Shown here: positions 1 through 7,046 of the stretch, piece after piece
How the letters are laid out: each line of letters begins with the position of its first letter
Position numbering within the stretch: the stretch's first letter is position 1
Assembly (NCBI GenBank): GCA_019119265.1
Contig: DWXI01000096.1
Coordinates: forward strand, 1-44,534
DNA: 44,534 bases
DNA from: Candidatus Mediterraneibacter intestinigallinarum
GTDB taxonomy: Bacteria; Bacillota; Clostridia; Lachnospirales; Lachnospiraceae
Reading direction: 5' to 3'
Notes under the pieces: generated by a model
Seen by the model: only the letters and a program-made list of their open reading frames with translations
The model's database searches: none
Told to the model about the DNA's origin: nothing
Translations under genes and position numbers: made by a program

Positions 1-404
1 ATAACTTCCTTCTTCGGCAGAACGTCAAAGGTTCCGTCCTCTTCCATAGCCTCGATCTCTTTCAGTCTCTCGATTCTGCTGCGGATCGTCTTGAAGTTTG
101 TCAGCATACCGCCCAGCCATCTCTCGTTTACATAGAACATACCGCAACGCTCAGCCTCAGTTCTGATTGCATCCTGAGCCTGTTTCTTTGTTCCTACGAA
201 AAGAATCGTGCCGCCCTCTGCTGCGATGTCAGAAACGGCTTTATATGCATCGTCAACCATTCCTACAGATTTCTGCAGGTCAATGATGTAAATACCATTT
301 CTCTCTGTATAGATGTACGGAGCCATTTTCGGGTTCCATCTTCTTGTCTGGTGTCCGAAGTGTACACCTGCTTCTAAAAGCTGTTTCATTGAAATAACAC
401 TCAT
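1..404 (-). CDS. rpsB: 30S ribosomal protein S2, N-terminal part (gene runs off the window)
   Basis: The minus strand from 404 reads [20 protein letters not shown] and continues in frame to the window edge (134 codons). The [19 protein letters not shown] and VGTKKQAQD segments are typical of ribosomal protein S2, a 30S subunit component. The start is the ATG at 404, preceded by GGAGG with a 7-base gap. The C-terminal half lies outside the window. tsf usually follows rpsB but cannot be seen here. A separate promoter lies at 524-552, giving a leader of about 110 nt in which I recognise no known element. Confidence 0.97.
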   Translation of the reverse strand, partial: MSVISMKQLLEAGVHFGHQTRRWNPKMAPYIYTERNGIYIIDLQKSVGMVDDAYKAVSDIAAEGGTILFVGTKKQAQDAIRTEAERCGMFYVNERWLGGMLTNFKTIRSRIERLKEIEAMEEDGTFDVLPKKEV

Positions 405-523
405 GTTTCTTTCCTCCATTTGGTTTTTAATCTTCCGTATGTTTTGTTCCCTGAAACCGTCCGGTGTTTCCGGCTTCGGCACCGTCAGAGAAATCCGCAT
501 ACGTGTTTTTTTGCAACATTCGT

Positions 524-552
524 AGTATATCATAGATAATCGGGCATTGCAA
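524..552 (-). promoter_or_regulatory. sigma-A type promoter for rpsB
   Basis: On the minus strand TTGCAA (547-552) and TATACT (524-529) are 17 bp apart, so transcription should begin near 517. This separates rpsB from the upstream cobK-fn3k-thpR group. Confidence 0.6.
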
Positions 553-631
553 GAAGTTTTTCCCTTGAATTTTTCCCGCTGAATGCGGCCTTATGGCGGC
601 TTCGCGAATGTCGCTCTGACAGTCCGCTTTG

Positions 632-1117
632 TCAGAGCTCCTGATATACCACTTTTCCATTCTTCTGCTCCGACTTCATAAGGGAGGCTCTCTTTACTGT
701 CATGACCGCTTTGCCCAGACGCACCTGATACGGTTTCTTCGCAGATGCTTTCCGGATTAGCGTGATATGGGGAACGAAGCTGCTCCTGTCATATGGGATA
801 CCTTCTTCATCCAACGCAGATCTCAGCTCCTTTACATAAGCTTTCAGTTTCTGGTTTCCCTTCACTCCTGCCCAGAGGATATTGCCGAAGTTTCCTTTTT
901 CCGACAGGCTGAGCCTGAATTCCGGCATGGGCACCTTTTTGATCACTTTCTTTACTTTTTCCGGGTCATCGTATTCGCCGATAAAGGCAAGCGTCATATG
1001 CAGATTTTGCGCCGGAACATAGTTTCCCTCTACCCCCTGCTTCTTCAGGTCATGCATACAAGTAATCAGCGCTTTCTTCATTTCGTCCGATAACCGGATC
1101 GCAATAAACAGTCTCAT
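632..1117 (-). CDS. thpR: RNA 2',3'-cyclic phosphodiesterase (2H phosphoesterase, ThpR/LigT family)
   Basis: This 161-residue protein begins MRLFIAIRLSDEMKKAL and has the two HxTL signatures of the 2H phosphoesterase superfamily: HMTLAFIG near residue 40 and HITLIRKA near residue 122. Each supplies a catalytic histidine. The family hydrolyses 2',3'-cyclic phosphate RNA ends, and was historically called 2'-5' RNA ligase from in vitro activity. The length is normal. The ATG at 1117 follows AGGAGAG. It lies 36 nt downstream of the fructosamine kinase gene in the same direction and is probably co-transcribed with it. A hairpin (GCTCTGACA / TGTCAGAGC) overlaps the stop codon but has no T-run after it. 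The cellular substrate is unknown. Confidence 0.9.
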   Translation of the reverse strand: MRLFIAIRLSDEMKKALITCMHDLKKQGVEGNYVPAQNLHMTLAFIGEYDDPEKVKKVIKKVPMPEFRLSLSEKGNFGNILWAGVKGNQKLKAYVKELRSALDEEGIPYDRSSFVPHITLIRKASAKKPYQVRLGKAVMTVKRASLMKSEQKNGKVVYQEL

Positions 1118-1153
1118 ATTTCTCTCTCCTCAGTCATCCGGAGCTGTCCTCTG

Positions 1154-2086
1154 TCAAGCTCCGGTATACATATTTATAATATCCACAACGCTTCCAAGAT
1201 ACGTACTTCCGAATAAATTCAGATGATTCAGGAGCTGATACAGATCATACAGCTTTCTCCGCTGTGCATATCCCGTCTTGTCGATCGAATTCACCTCGTT
1301 ATATGCCGCGTAAAATCTCTCCGGCAGACTTCCGAACATCTGCGTCATAGCAAGATCCGCTTCAAAATCCCCTACATAGGCTGCCGGGTCTATGATCCAG
1401 ACCTTTCCGCCTTTTCCGCACATCATATTACCACTCCACAAGTCTCCGTGAAGCAGAGATGGGAATTCAGGCTCCCGTAAATATAAATCAAGATGCTCCA
1501 ACAACCAGTCTGCTTTTTTTCTTACAGCAGGATCAAAGTATTTCTCTGCCATGGTGATCTGCGGCAGGAGCCGGCATTCACGGTAGAAATCCACCCATGA
1601 CTTTTCCGGATAATTCTTCTGAGGTGAAGTTCCGATATAATTATCCTCATAAAAACCGAATCTTGCTCCTCTTTTCCCTAAATCCACATAAGACAGACAC
1701 TCTGACCTGTGAAGTCCGGCGAGCTGATGTCCGAAATTCTCCCAGTAGGAAGGCGTCCGGGAAGAACTTTCTATATATTCAAGCGCAAGGAATGAAATCC
1801 CCCTCTGCTCATCGGTTCCTGCCCCCAGAACTTCCGGCACTCCGATTTTCTTCAGGGAGCGAAGGGCACGCAGTCCTCCGGATTCTGTCAGGAAGAAGTT
1901 CAGGTTATTGACGGAATTCGTCTTCACAAAGAGAGAATCTTCGTTGGAAAGGCTCAGCCTGTATGCATTATTGATATCCCCTCCCGGAACGCTGTCCATT
2001 CTTATAATAGAAATATCCTGTCCGAAAACATCATTTATCAACTCTTCAAGTGAATAAAATAACTTCTGTGATCTGTTTTGTTCCAT
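1154..2086 (-). CDS. fructosamine kinase family protein
   Basis: This 310-residue protein belongs to the fructosamine/ketosamine-3-kinase family (FN3K, YniA-like), which has an aminoglycoside-phosphotransferase fold. Visible motifs are the N-terminal VPGGDINNAYRL nucleotide-loop region, the VKT lysine, LALEYIE, the catalytic-loop LLHGDLWSGNM near residue 215 and the metal-binding IIDPAAYVGDFEADLAM. The family phosphorylates sugar amines attached to proteins or amino acids so that they decompose (deglycation). The exact substrate cannot be read from sequence. The ATG at 2086 follows GGAGAATC. It sits between cobK (51 nt upstream) and thpR (36 nt downstream), a probable operon with no obvious shared pathway. 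Confidence 0.9.
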   Translation of the reverse strand: MEQNRSQKLFYSLEELINDVFGQDISIIRMDSVPGGDINNAYRLSLSNEDSLFVKTNSVNNLNFFLTESGGLRALRSLKKIGVPEVLGAGTDEQRGISFLALEYIESSSRTPSYWENFGHQLAGLHRSECLSYVDLGKRGARFGFYEDNYIGTSPQKNYPEKSWVDFYRECRLLPQITMAEKYFDPAVRKKADWLLEHLDLYLREPEFPSLLHGDLWSGNMMCGKGGKVWIIDPAAYVGDFEADLAMTQMFGSLPERFYAAYNEVNSIDKTGYAQRRKLYDLYQLLNHLNLFGSTYLGSVVDIINMYTGA

Positions 2087-2137
2087 GATTCTCCGTTCCT
2101 TCTTTTATATATGTGTACAGCCTTGTCCCGCATCTTT

Positions 2138-2947
2138 CTACTCTCTGGTATTCTGTTTCCCGCCGGACTCCCGCATCATCTCTTCTGCCATCTCCACGCT
2201 CTCGCCATTTTCCTCCGGTCTCCCGATCACAATAAGAACCGCGCCGGCCATTTCCGCCGCCTCGGCCTTTGCCTCAAACCCGCCGGCTTTCCCGGTTTCT
2301 TTCGTGACAAAGTAGGCTGCCTTTGTCTGACGAAGCAGGGCAAGATTCAGATCCGCTGCAAACGGCCCCTGCATGGCAAATAAATGGTTCCCTTCAAATC
2401 CGAGCCGCACGCTCTCTTTTACGGCCGGTTCTGTAGACAGCACTCTGGCAAAGCAACGCTCCCTGTAGTTCTCGATTTCTGTGTATAAATGCAGTTCTTT
2501 ACTGCCTGTCGCGATCAGGATATTTCCTGTCGTTCTTTTCAGATACTCCACTGCATGCTGTACAGAATCCATATATAAGATCTGACCAGGTATATACCAG
2601 TCTTCATACTGTCTAATGCAGCGCACATAGCGGACTTCTTTTGAGTGTGTACGGGCTTTTTCACAGGCTGATCTGATATTCTCCGTCACCTCTCTGGCAA
2701 AAGGATGGGTGGCGTCTATGACCAGATGAATATCATTTTCTTCTATAAAATGCTCCATCTCTTTTTCATCCATACGCCCTGTAAGGATCGTGATATTATC
2801 GAGATGCTCGATCAGACTTCTTCCATAATCAGTTGCCACACTCACAAAACATCTTATGGAATGTGCGGATGCATGTTCCGCCAGTATCCGCCCCTCGGTC
2901 GTGCCCCCAAAGATCAGGATTGCGGGATTCTTTCTCTCTGTCTTCAT
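2138..2947 (-). CDS. cobK: precorrin-6A / cobalt-precorrin-6A reductase
   Basis: CobK/CbiJ reduces (cobalt-)precorrin-6A in corrin-ring synthesis using NAD(P)H. The protein opens with PAILIFGGTTEGRILAEHA, the family's Rossmann-like GGTTEGR motif, followed by VIDATHPFA and FARVLSTEP-type segments and a C-terminal TKETGKAGG. I place the start at the ATG at 2947 (269 residues), because a good GGAGA site precedes it and the frame upstream is leader RNA. An in-frame ATG at 3049 would add 34 unrelated residues and lies upstream of the predicted transcript start. cbiG, from the same pathway, is about 4 kb away at 7047-8219. No other cob genes are in the window. Confidence 0.88.
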   Translation of the reverse strand: MKTERKNPAILIFGGTTEGRILAEHASAHSIRCFVSVATDYGRSLIEHLDNITILTGRMDEKEMEHFIEENDIHLVIDATHPFAREVTENIRSACEKARTHSKEVRYVRCIRQYEDWYIPGQILYMDSVQHAVEYLKRTTGNILIATGSKELHLYTEIENYRERCFARVLSTEPAVKESVRLGFEGNHLFAMQGPFAADLNLALLRQTKAAYFVTKETGKAGGFEAKAEAAEMAGAVLIVIGRPEENGESVEMAEEMMRESGGKQNTRE

Positions 2948-2969
2948 ATTCTGTCTCCATATATCTATC

Positions 2970-3068
2970 TGTATGATGTTGGAACCCCAACTATGATGCC
3001 TACGGATCGTTCCGTACTTTGGACCCTGGCATCTTCTGTATTCTATCATGATGGAGGGATTTTGTAAA
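2970..3068 (-). promoter_or_regulatory. cobK promoter and compact structured 5' leader
   Basis: On the minus strand TTTACA (3063-3068) and TAGAAT (3040-3045) are exactly 17 bp apart, giving a start near 3033. The transcript would begin with GATGCC (3028-3033), which pairs with GGCATC (2995-3000). This stem encloses a one-sided 11-nt loop (AGGGTCCAAAG) and a perfect TACGGA-ACGA-TCCGTA hairpin. A second hairpin, GTTGG-GGTT-CCAAC, occupies 2978-2991. It matches no riboswitch class I can recall. Confidence 0.5.
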
Positions 3069-3144
3069 ATTAGCCGATAATCAAATTGTTTTTTTAGATT
3101 TTTCTTAAAAATTTTACAAAATATTTATTTTTTTGTTTTTTCAC

Positions 3145-3173
3145 TTGATTTTTGCGTTTGACTCTGATAGACT
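3145..3173 (+). promoter_or_regulatory. promoter for amtB-glnK
   Basis: TTGATT (3145-3150) and TAGACT (3168-3173) lie 17 bp apart downstream of an A/T-rich stretch. Initiation near 3180 would place the leader hairpins at the extreme 5' end of the transcript. Confidence 0.55.
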
Positions 3174-3179
3174 ATGCCC

Positions 3180-3249
3180 CATAAAGACAAAGACGTCTGA
3201 TGTTGAGGCGAATGGAACGCCCTCACCGATCAGGCGTCTTTTCTTTTTT
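3180..3249 (+). promoter_or_regulatory. amtB leader: ANTAR-type dual hairpin overlapping an intrinsic terminator
   Basis: Two alternative folds can be read. Fold A has hairpin AGAC-[AAAGAC]-GTCT (3185-3198), a six-base loop with A at position 1 and G at position 4, then GAGGCG-[AATGGAA]-CGC-C-CTC (3205-3224), whose loop also has A1 and G4. Fold B is a long terminator: AAGACG and CTGAT (3190-3201) pair with ATCAG and CGTCTT (3229-3240), followed by TTTTCTTTTTT. The loop and 3' strand of the first hairpin are the 5' arm of the terminator, so the folds exclude each other. Tandem A1/G4 hexaloops are the known binding signature of ANTAR-domain antiterminators. The second loop is seven bases here, which weakens the match. 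No ANTAR protein is encoded in the window. Confidence 0.6.
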
Positions 3250-3335
3250 AAAAAGCAGTTTAACTCTTTTTTGTGACAAAGTACCCGGGGAATCATGAAA
3301 ATCTGTTAGCTCTACAGGAAACGGGAGGTATTTCT

Positions 3336-4574
3336 ATGGACACAGGAAACACAGGATTTATAATGATCTGCGCGGCGCTCGTATTTATCATGACGCCGGG
3401 ACTTGCTTTCTTTTACGGAGGACTTGTCAGAAGAAAAAATGTAGTTAACACAATGATGGCCTGCGTGGCTATCATGGGATTGTCTGTATTTATGTGGACA
3501 CTTTTCGGATATTCGCTTTCATTCGGCAGTGACCACGGCGGAGTGATCGGAAGCTTTGAATGGCTGGGATTAAACGGTGTAGGCTGGGATGCCGGTCCTT
3601 ACTCCGACAGCATACCGCATCTTGTGTATGCCGCATTCCAGATGATGTTTGCTATGATCACACCGGCGCTTATTACCGGCGCTGTTGTCGGACGAATGAA
3701 ATTCAAAGCACTTTTTGCTTTTATCGCCCTCTGGTCCGTCATCGTATATTATCCGATGGCACATATGGTATGGGGTCAGGGCGGATTCCTTGCTTCCATC
3801 GGTTCTGTTGATTTTGCCGGCGGAAACGTCGTACATATCAGCTCCGGTGTGAGCGCACTTGTACTTGCCATTTATCTTGGCAGAAGACGCGGCTATGAGA
3901 AGACTTCTTACCGCATTCACAATATTCCTTTCGTTGTTCTCGGAGCCGCTCTTCTGTGGTTTGGCTGGTACGGGTTCAACGCCGGAAGCGCACTTGCAGC
4001 AGACGGACTTGCAGCACATGCCTTTATGACAACATCTGTTTCCGCTGCTACAGCACTTCTCTCATGGATGCTGATCGATACGGTCAAAGACGGTAAACCG
4101 ACACTGGTAGGTGCCTCTACAGGTCTGGTAGTCGGGCTGGTCGCGATCACACCCGGCGCAGGTTTCGTTCCAATCTGGGCATCTTTCATCATCGGTGCAC
4201 TGGTAAGTCCGATCTGCTACTTTATGATGAATATCATCAAACATAAACTGAAAATCGATGACGCCCTTGATGCGTTCGGATGCCACGGCATCGGCGGTAT
4301 CTGGGGAGGTATTGCAACCGGACTGTTCGGACAGAGTTCTATCAACTCCGTTGCTCAGTGGAACGGTCTTGTATTCGGTGAAACAAGGCTCTTCACTGCT
4401 CAGATCATCAGTATCCTTGTGACGATTGCAATCGCAGTTGTCGGTTCACTGATCTGCATCGGCATTATCCGTATCTTTACGAAGCTTCGCGTTGACGAAA
4501 AAGATGAAATCCGCGGTCTTGACATTACACAGCACGGCGAGCAGGCCTATCCGTCCTTCAACGGTTTTGACTAA
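3336..4574 (+). CDS. amtB: ammonium transporter
   Basis: This 412-residue Amt/Mep/Rh-family channel begins MDTGNTGFIMICAALVFIMT. It has about eleven hydrophobic helices, the early GLAFFYGGLVRRKN signature, and the twin pore histidines in GGNVVHISSG and DAFGCHGIGG. It conducts ammonium or ammonia across the inner membrane and is normally gated by P-II, whose gene follows 49 nt downstream. The ATG at 3336 follows GGGAGG with a 7-base gap. A GTG at 3273 in the same frame would add 21 residues but has no ribosome site. The C-terminal tail ends in YPSFNGFD. Expression is probably set by the leader at 3180-3249. Confidence 0.96.
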   Translation: MDTGNTGFIMICAALVFIMTPGLAFFYGGLVRRKNVVNTMMACVAIMGLSVFMWTLFGYSLSFGSDHGGVIGSFEWLGLNGVGWDAGPYSDSIPHLVYAAFQMMFAMITPALITGAVVGRMKFKALFAFIALWSVIVYYPMAHMVWGQGGFLASIGSVDFAGGNVVHISSGVSALVLAIYLGRRRGYEKTSYRIHNIPFVVLGAALLWFGWYGFNAGSALAADGLAAHAFMTTSVSAATALLSWMLIDTVKDGKPTLVGASTGLVVGLVAITPGAGFVPIWASFIIGALVSPICYFMMNIIKHKLKIDDALDAFGCHGIGGIWGGIATGLFGQSSINSVAQWNGLVFGETRLFTAQIISILVTIAIAVVGSLICIGIIRIFTKLRVDEKDEIRGLDITQHGEQAYPSFNGFD

Positions 4575-4623
4575 ACCATATCGTGCTATATATATAATAA
4601 TGAAAGGATAGGAGGAGCATATT

Positions 4624-4983
4624 ATGTTAATCAAAGTAGAAGCAATCGTAAGAGAAGAAGTGTTCGAGGATGTCAAAGACGCCCTCAACCAGATAGAAGT
4701 CAACGGTATCACGGTATCCCAGGTAATGGGATGCGGTGTCCAGAGAGGATATAAAGAAGTCGTCCGGGGTTCTGAAGTCGATATTGTACTTCAGCCGAAA
4801 GTCAAATTTGAGATCGTCGTATCTTCTGAGGAATGGGAGAAAAAAGTTATTGAAGCCATTCAGGAGGCCGCTTTTACCGGCGATGTAGGAGACGGTAAGA
4901 TTTTCAGTTATGAAATCAGAAGCGCTATGAAGATCCGGACCAAAGAAACCGGATACGATGCACTGCAATCGCAGCTCGACTAG
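4624..4983 (+). CDS. glnK: P-II nitrogen regulatory protein lacking the uridylylation tyrosine
   Basis: This 119-residue P-II trimer subunit has the core KVEAIVREEVFEDVKDAL, a T-loop around residues 38-56 and the nucleotide-binding GDGKIFSYEI. P-II proteins bind ATP/ADP and 2-oxoglutarate, and GlnK plugs AmtB. Aligned to E. coli GlnB, the modified Tyr51 falls on Val52 and Tyr46 on Val47, so GlnD-type uridylylation is not possible at the usual place. Control is probably by effector binding alone, as in many Clostridia. The T-loop also differs from the usual GRQKGHTE (CGVQRGYKE). The start follows AGGAGGAGCATATT. It is the last gene of the amtB operon. Confidence 0.94.
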   Translation: MLIKVEAIVREEVFEDVKDALNQIEVNGITVSQVMGCGVQRGYKEVVRGSEVDIVLQPKVKFEIVVSSEEWEKKVIEAIQEAAFTGDVGDGKIFSYEIRSAMKIRTKETGYDALQSQLD

Positions 4984-5041
4984 ATACCACAGCTGTGGAA
5001 AATAAATATTGCTAATACCTATACATTCTTGACAACCTTCA

Positions 5042-5075
5042 TAAAAACGGCCGGCGGATATAATCATCCGCCGGC
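5042..5075 (-). terminator. terminator of the gntR/membrane-protein operon
   Basis: A perfect 10-bp stem, GCCGGCGGAT / ATCCGCCGGC (5050-5059 and 5066-5075), has a six-base loop and is followed on the minus strand by CGTTTTTAT. There is no T-run on the plus side, so it serves the minus-strand operon better than glnK. Confidence 0.8.
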
Positions 5076-5081
5076 TGAAAT

Positions 5082-6521
5082 TCACCCTATATTCGCTGCC
5101 ATTTCATACCATTCTTCTGTTTCCTTTTCTTCCCGGCTGTTTATATAAACAGTCATTCCGTCCTCCAGCCGGATTTCTAATATCGGTGAATACCCCTTAT
5201 ACAGAAACATCATGCATTTCCCTGTTTCTTTCCCGCGGAAATGCCCAATATCGACTTTATCCGTGCTCCCGCCGTTTGTCCTTGTGTAATCGTCATCCGG
5301 AAGCGCGCCGATCAGCTCCGCTGACAAAATCTCATCTTCTCTGAACTCACACCCATATCCCGCCGCTTCTACTGAGCAGACGCCGTCCGATTCAGTGAAA
5401 ACAACTTCTGCGTTATCAAAGGAAGCGATAAAGCTGAATGTCCATATAAGAATGGCAGGCACAAAAATAATTGTCGCCGCATATAAGATCACGCCGGCTT
5501 TTTTCACTCCCGGTCGTCCCCAGTTAAATGAGTAATTCATGCTGTTGAACCGGTCCTGAACAAGGATATGCCTGTCATCCGGATTATTGTACCACCCGTT
5601 TTTCCAGTACTCGTCATCATCCGTATAATAGGCTTCCTGATCTGACTCCAGAACTGCTTTTCGTTTCCTGACAGAGGACGCAATTGGTATCAGAAGCACC
5701 GCCGCTCCGACAGTGAGCAGGATGGAATAGACAACATAGATCCATACAGGCAAATCCGGTCCTGCAATATAATACCCTGCCGCCATAAATATCCACGCCG
5801 CTCCGTTTGTCCACGACGCGTATACAAGCCCCGACGTCCATGCGCGCTTTGTCAGGCGGTTCACAGACAGATTGATATCGGAGTTCTCGCTGTATACTCT
5901 GTTGGCCTGCGACATGATCCCGATATGGAGGGCCATAAACAAGACACATATGCCCACTCCGCTTCCATACATGATCCAGACCACCTCAAGCTCAGCAGGA
6001 TCCATCCTGTATCTTTGATCCATTCCAAGAACAAAAAACACAGTCGCCGCAGTCAGAATAATCACAGGCAGATGCCACTTCCAGCCAACGGCAAGCCTGT
6101 CTGAAGCGGCAGACACAGATGTATCAATCCGGACCATCCTCCGGCTGCTTTCCTTCACCCACCCGCGCCTGATCTTCAATCTGTACATCTTCCGGTGCGG
6201 GATAATAATCAGATAATAAAGTCCTCCGATATATTCTGCAAGCCATATAGTCCATACGACAATAAATATAAAGAAATCCCACAGGCTCAGGAAACACACC
6301 AGAATACTGATCACCAGGTTAATTCTCTGAAACCTTTTCCAGTCTTTTTCTTGCCCGGTACAGATTGCCGACACCTCCGGATCGCCAATGCAGTCCGAAG
6401 GGATATGTACTCCGAGCAGCATTCCCTCCCGGTATTCGCTCTGCTTTCCGAAAGAAAACCAGCAGATGGGTACCATCATAAGGTCACACAGGAGAAAGAT
6501 AAAAAATAAGATCAGATTCAT
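5082..6521 (-). CDS. multi-pass membrane protein with DUF1648/DUF5808-like regions
   Basis: This 479-residue protein has several hydrophobic helices: an N-terminal pair (LILFFIFLLCDLMMVPICWF and a second near residue 75-110), further pairs in the middle, and one near residue 345-365. A soluble C-terminal domain resembles PH-like membrane-protein domains. The segment DEYWKNGWYNNPDD with a following NWGRPG matches what I recall of the DUF5808 family. Function is unknown. Such proteins are often encoded directly behind YtrA-type GntR repressors, as here. I chose the ATG at 6521 because it overlaps the gntR stop (ATGA) and follows GGGGGAG. An in-frame ATG at 6548 would add nine residues inside gntR. 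A strong terminator follows the gene. Confidence 0.75.
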   Translation of the reverse strand: MNLILFFIFLLCDLMMVPICWFSFGKQSEYREGMLLGVHIPSDCIGDPEVSAICTGQEKDWKRFQRINLVISILVCFLSLWDFFIFIVVWTIWLAEYIGGLYYLIIIPHRKMYRLKIRRGWVKESSRRMVRIDTSVSAASDRLAVGWKWHLPVIILTAATVFFVLGMDQRYRMDPAELEVVWIMYGSGVGICVLFMALHIGIMSQANRVYSENSDINLSVNRLTKRAWTSGLVYASWTNGAAWIFMAAGYYIAGPDLPVWIYVVYSILLTVGAAVLLIPIASSVRKRKAVLESDQEAYYTDDDEYWKNGWYNNPDDRHILVQDRFNSMNYSFNWGRPGVKKAGVILYAATIIFVPAILIWTFSFIASFDNAEVVFTESDGVCSVEAAGYGCEFREDEILSAELIGALPDDDYTRTNGGSTDKVDIGHFRGKETGKCMMFLYKGYSPILEIRLEDGMTVYINSREEKETEEWYEMAANIG

Positions 6522-6928
6522 AACGCTCCCCCGCTTTCCACCGGACAATAATTCTCCGGACTCATACTCTCGAACATCGATTCACAGATTCTCAAGAATT
6601 CGTCTTTCCCCATCCCCTTAAGGCATGCTTCCGCTGACAGGAGTTCCAGTTCAGCTGCCAGCTTTTCCCTGAATATCCCGGCCTCCTGCCGCACCGGACA
6701 TATCGTAGCACCTTTTCTTCTGTCAATTTCAATAAAACCTTCTGCTTTCAGAATCTGATACGTCTTATTCACTGTCATACTGTTAATTCCTGCATCCTGG
6801 GCCATCTGCCTGACAGACGGCAGGGTCTCTCCGGCTTTCAGCTCCCCTTTCCCAATTCCTGTAACGATCTGGTTGCGCAGCTGCACATAGATTGGAACAT
6901 TGCTGCTCATATCAAGAGATATAATCAT
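6518..6928 (-). CDS. GntR-family transcriptional regulator, YtrA subfamily
   Basis: This 136-residue protein has an N-terminal winged helix-turn-helix: VPIYVQLRNQIVTGIGKGEL, then LPSVRQMAQDAGINSMTVNKTY and LKAEGFIEIDRRKGATI. A short C-terminal helical tail with no large effector domain is the YtrA-type layout. It most likely represses its own operon through the 20-bp palindrome at 6987-7031. The ATG at 6928 follows AGAGGTGA. An upstream in-frame ATG at 6955 lacks a ribosome site. The stop overlaps the next gene's start, so the two are probably translationally coupled. The inducing signal is unknown, though YtrA regulators usually respond to cell-envelope stress. Confidence 0.9.
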   Translation of the reverse strand: MIISLDMSSNVPIYVQLRNQIVTGIGKGELKAGETLPSVRQMAQDAGINSMTVNKTYQILKAEGFIEIDRRKGATICPVRQEAGIFREKLAAELELLSAEACLKGMGKDEFLRICESMFESMSPENYCPVESGGAL

Positions 6929-6986
6929 ACGGCTCACCTCTTTCTCTGAACACACATCATGCTGGTTTCAAAACTCTTTATACATA

Positions 6987-7036
6987 AAAAGTATTATCTG
7001 TATTATTTATTATAATACAGATAATACTTTTGTCAA
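6987..7036 (-). promoter_or_regulatory. gntR promoter with a 20-bp perfect palindromic operator
   Basis: On the minus strand TTGACA (7031-7036) and TATAAT (7009-7014) are 16 bp apart. The inverted repeat has identical 20-base arms at 6987-7006 and 7012-7031 around a 5-base centre, and covers the spacer and the -10. The half contains AGTATTATCTGTATTAT. The position implies autorepression. Because five T's follow the palindrome on the minus strand, it may also end transcripts arriving from cbiG. Confidence 0.85.
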
Positions 7037-7046
7037 CACATTGTAG

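Noticed and set aside
405-631. Terminator between thpR and rpsB
   Set aside because: A good hairpin exists at the thpR stop but no T-run follows it on the minus strand.
2138-3049. Longer cobK reading from an ATG at 3049
   Set aside because: The extra 34 residues come from the leader hairpins and begin upstream of the predicted transcript start. The ATG at 2947 has the ribosome site.
4987-4998. Perfect palindrome CCACAGCTGTGG just after glnK
   Set aside because: It has no loop or T-run, so it cannot be a normal terminator, and no regulator site is known to me. Too short to claim.
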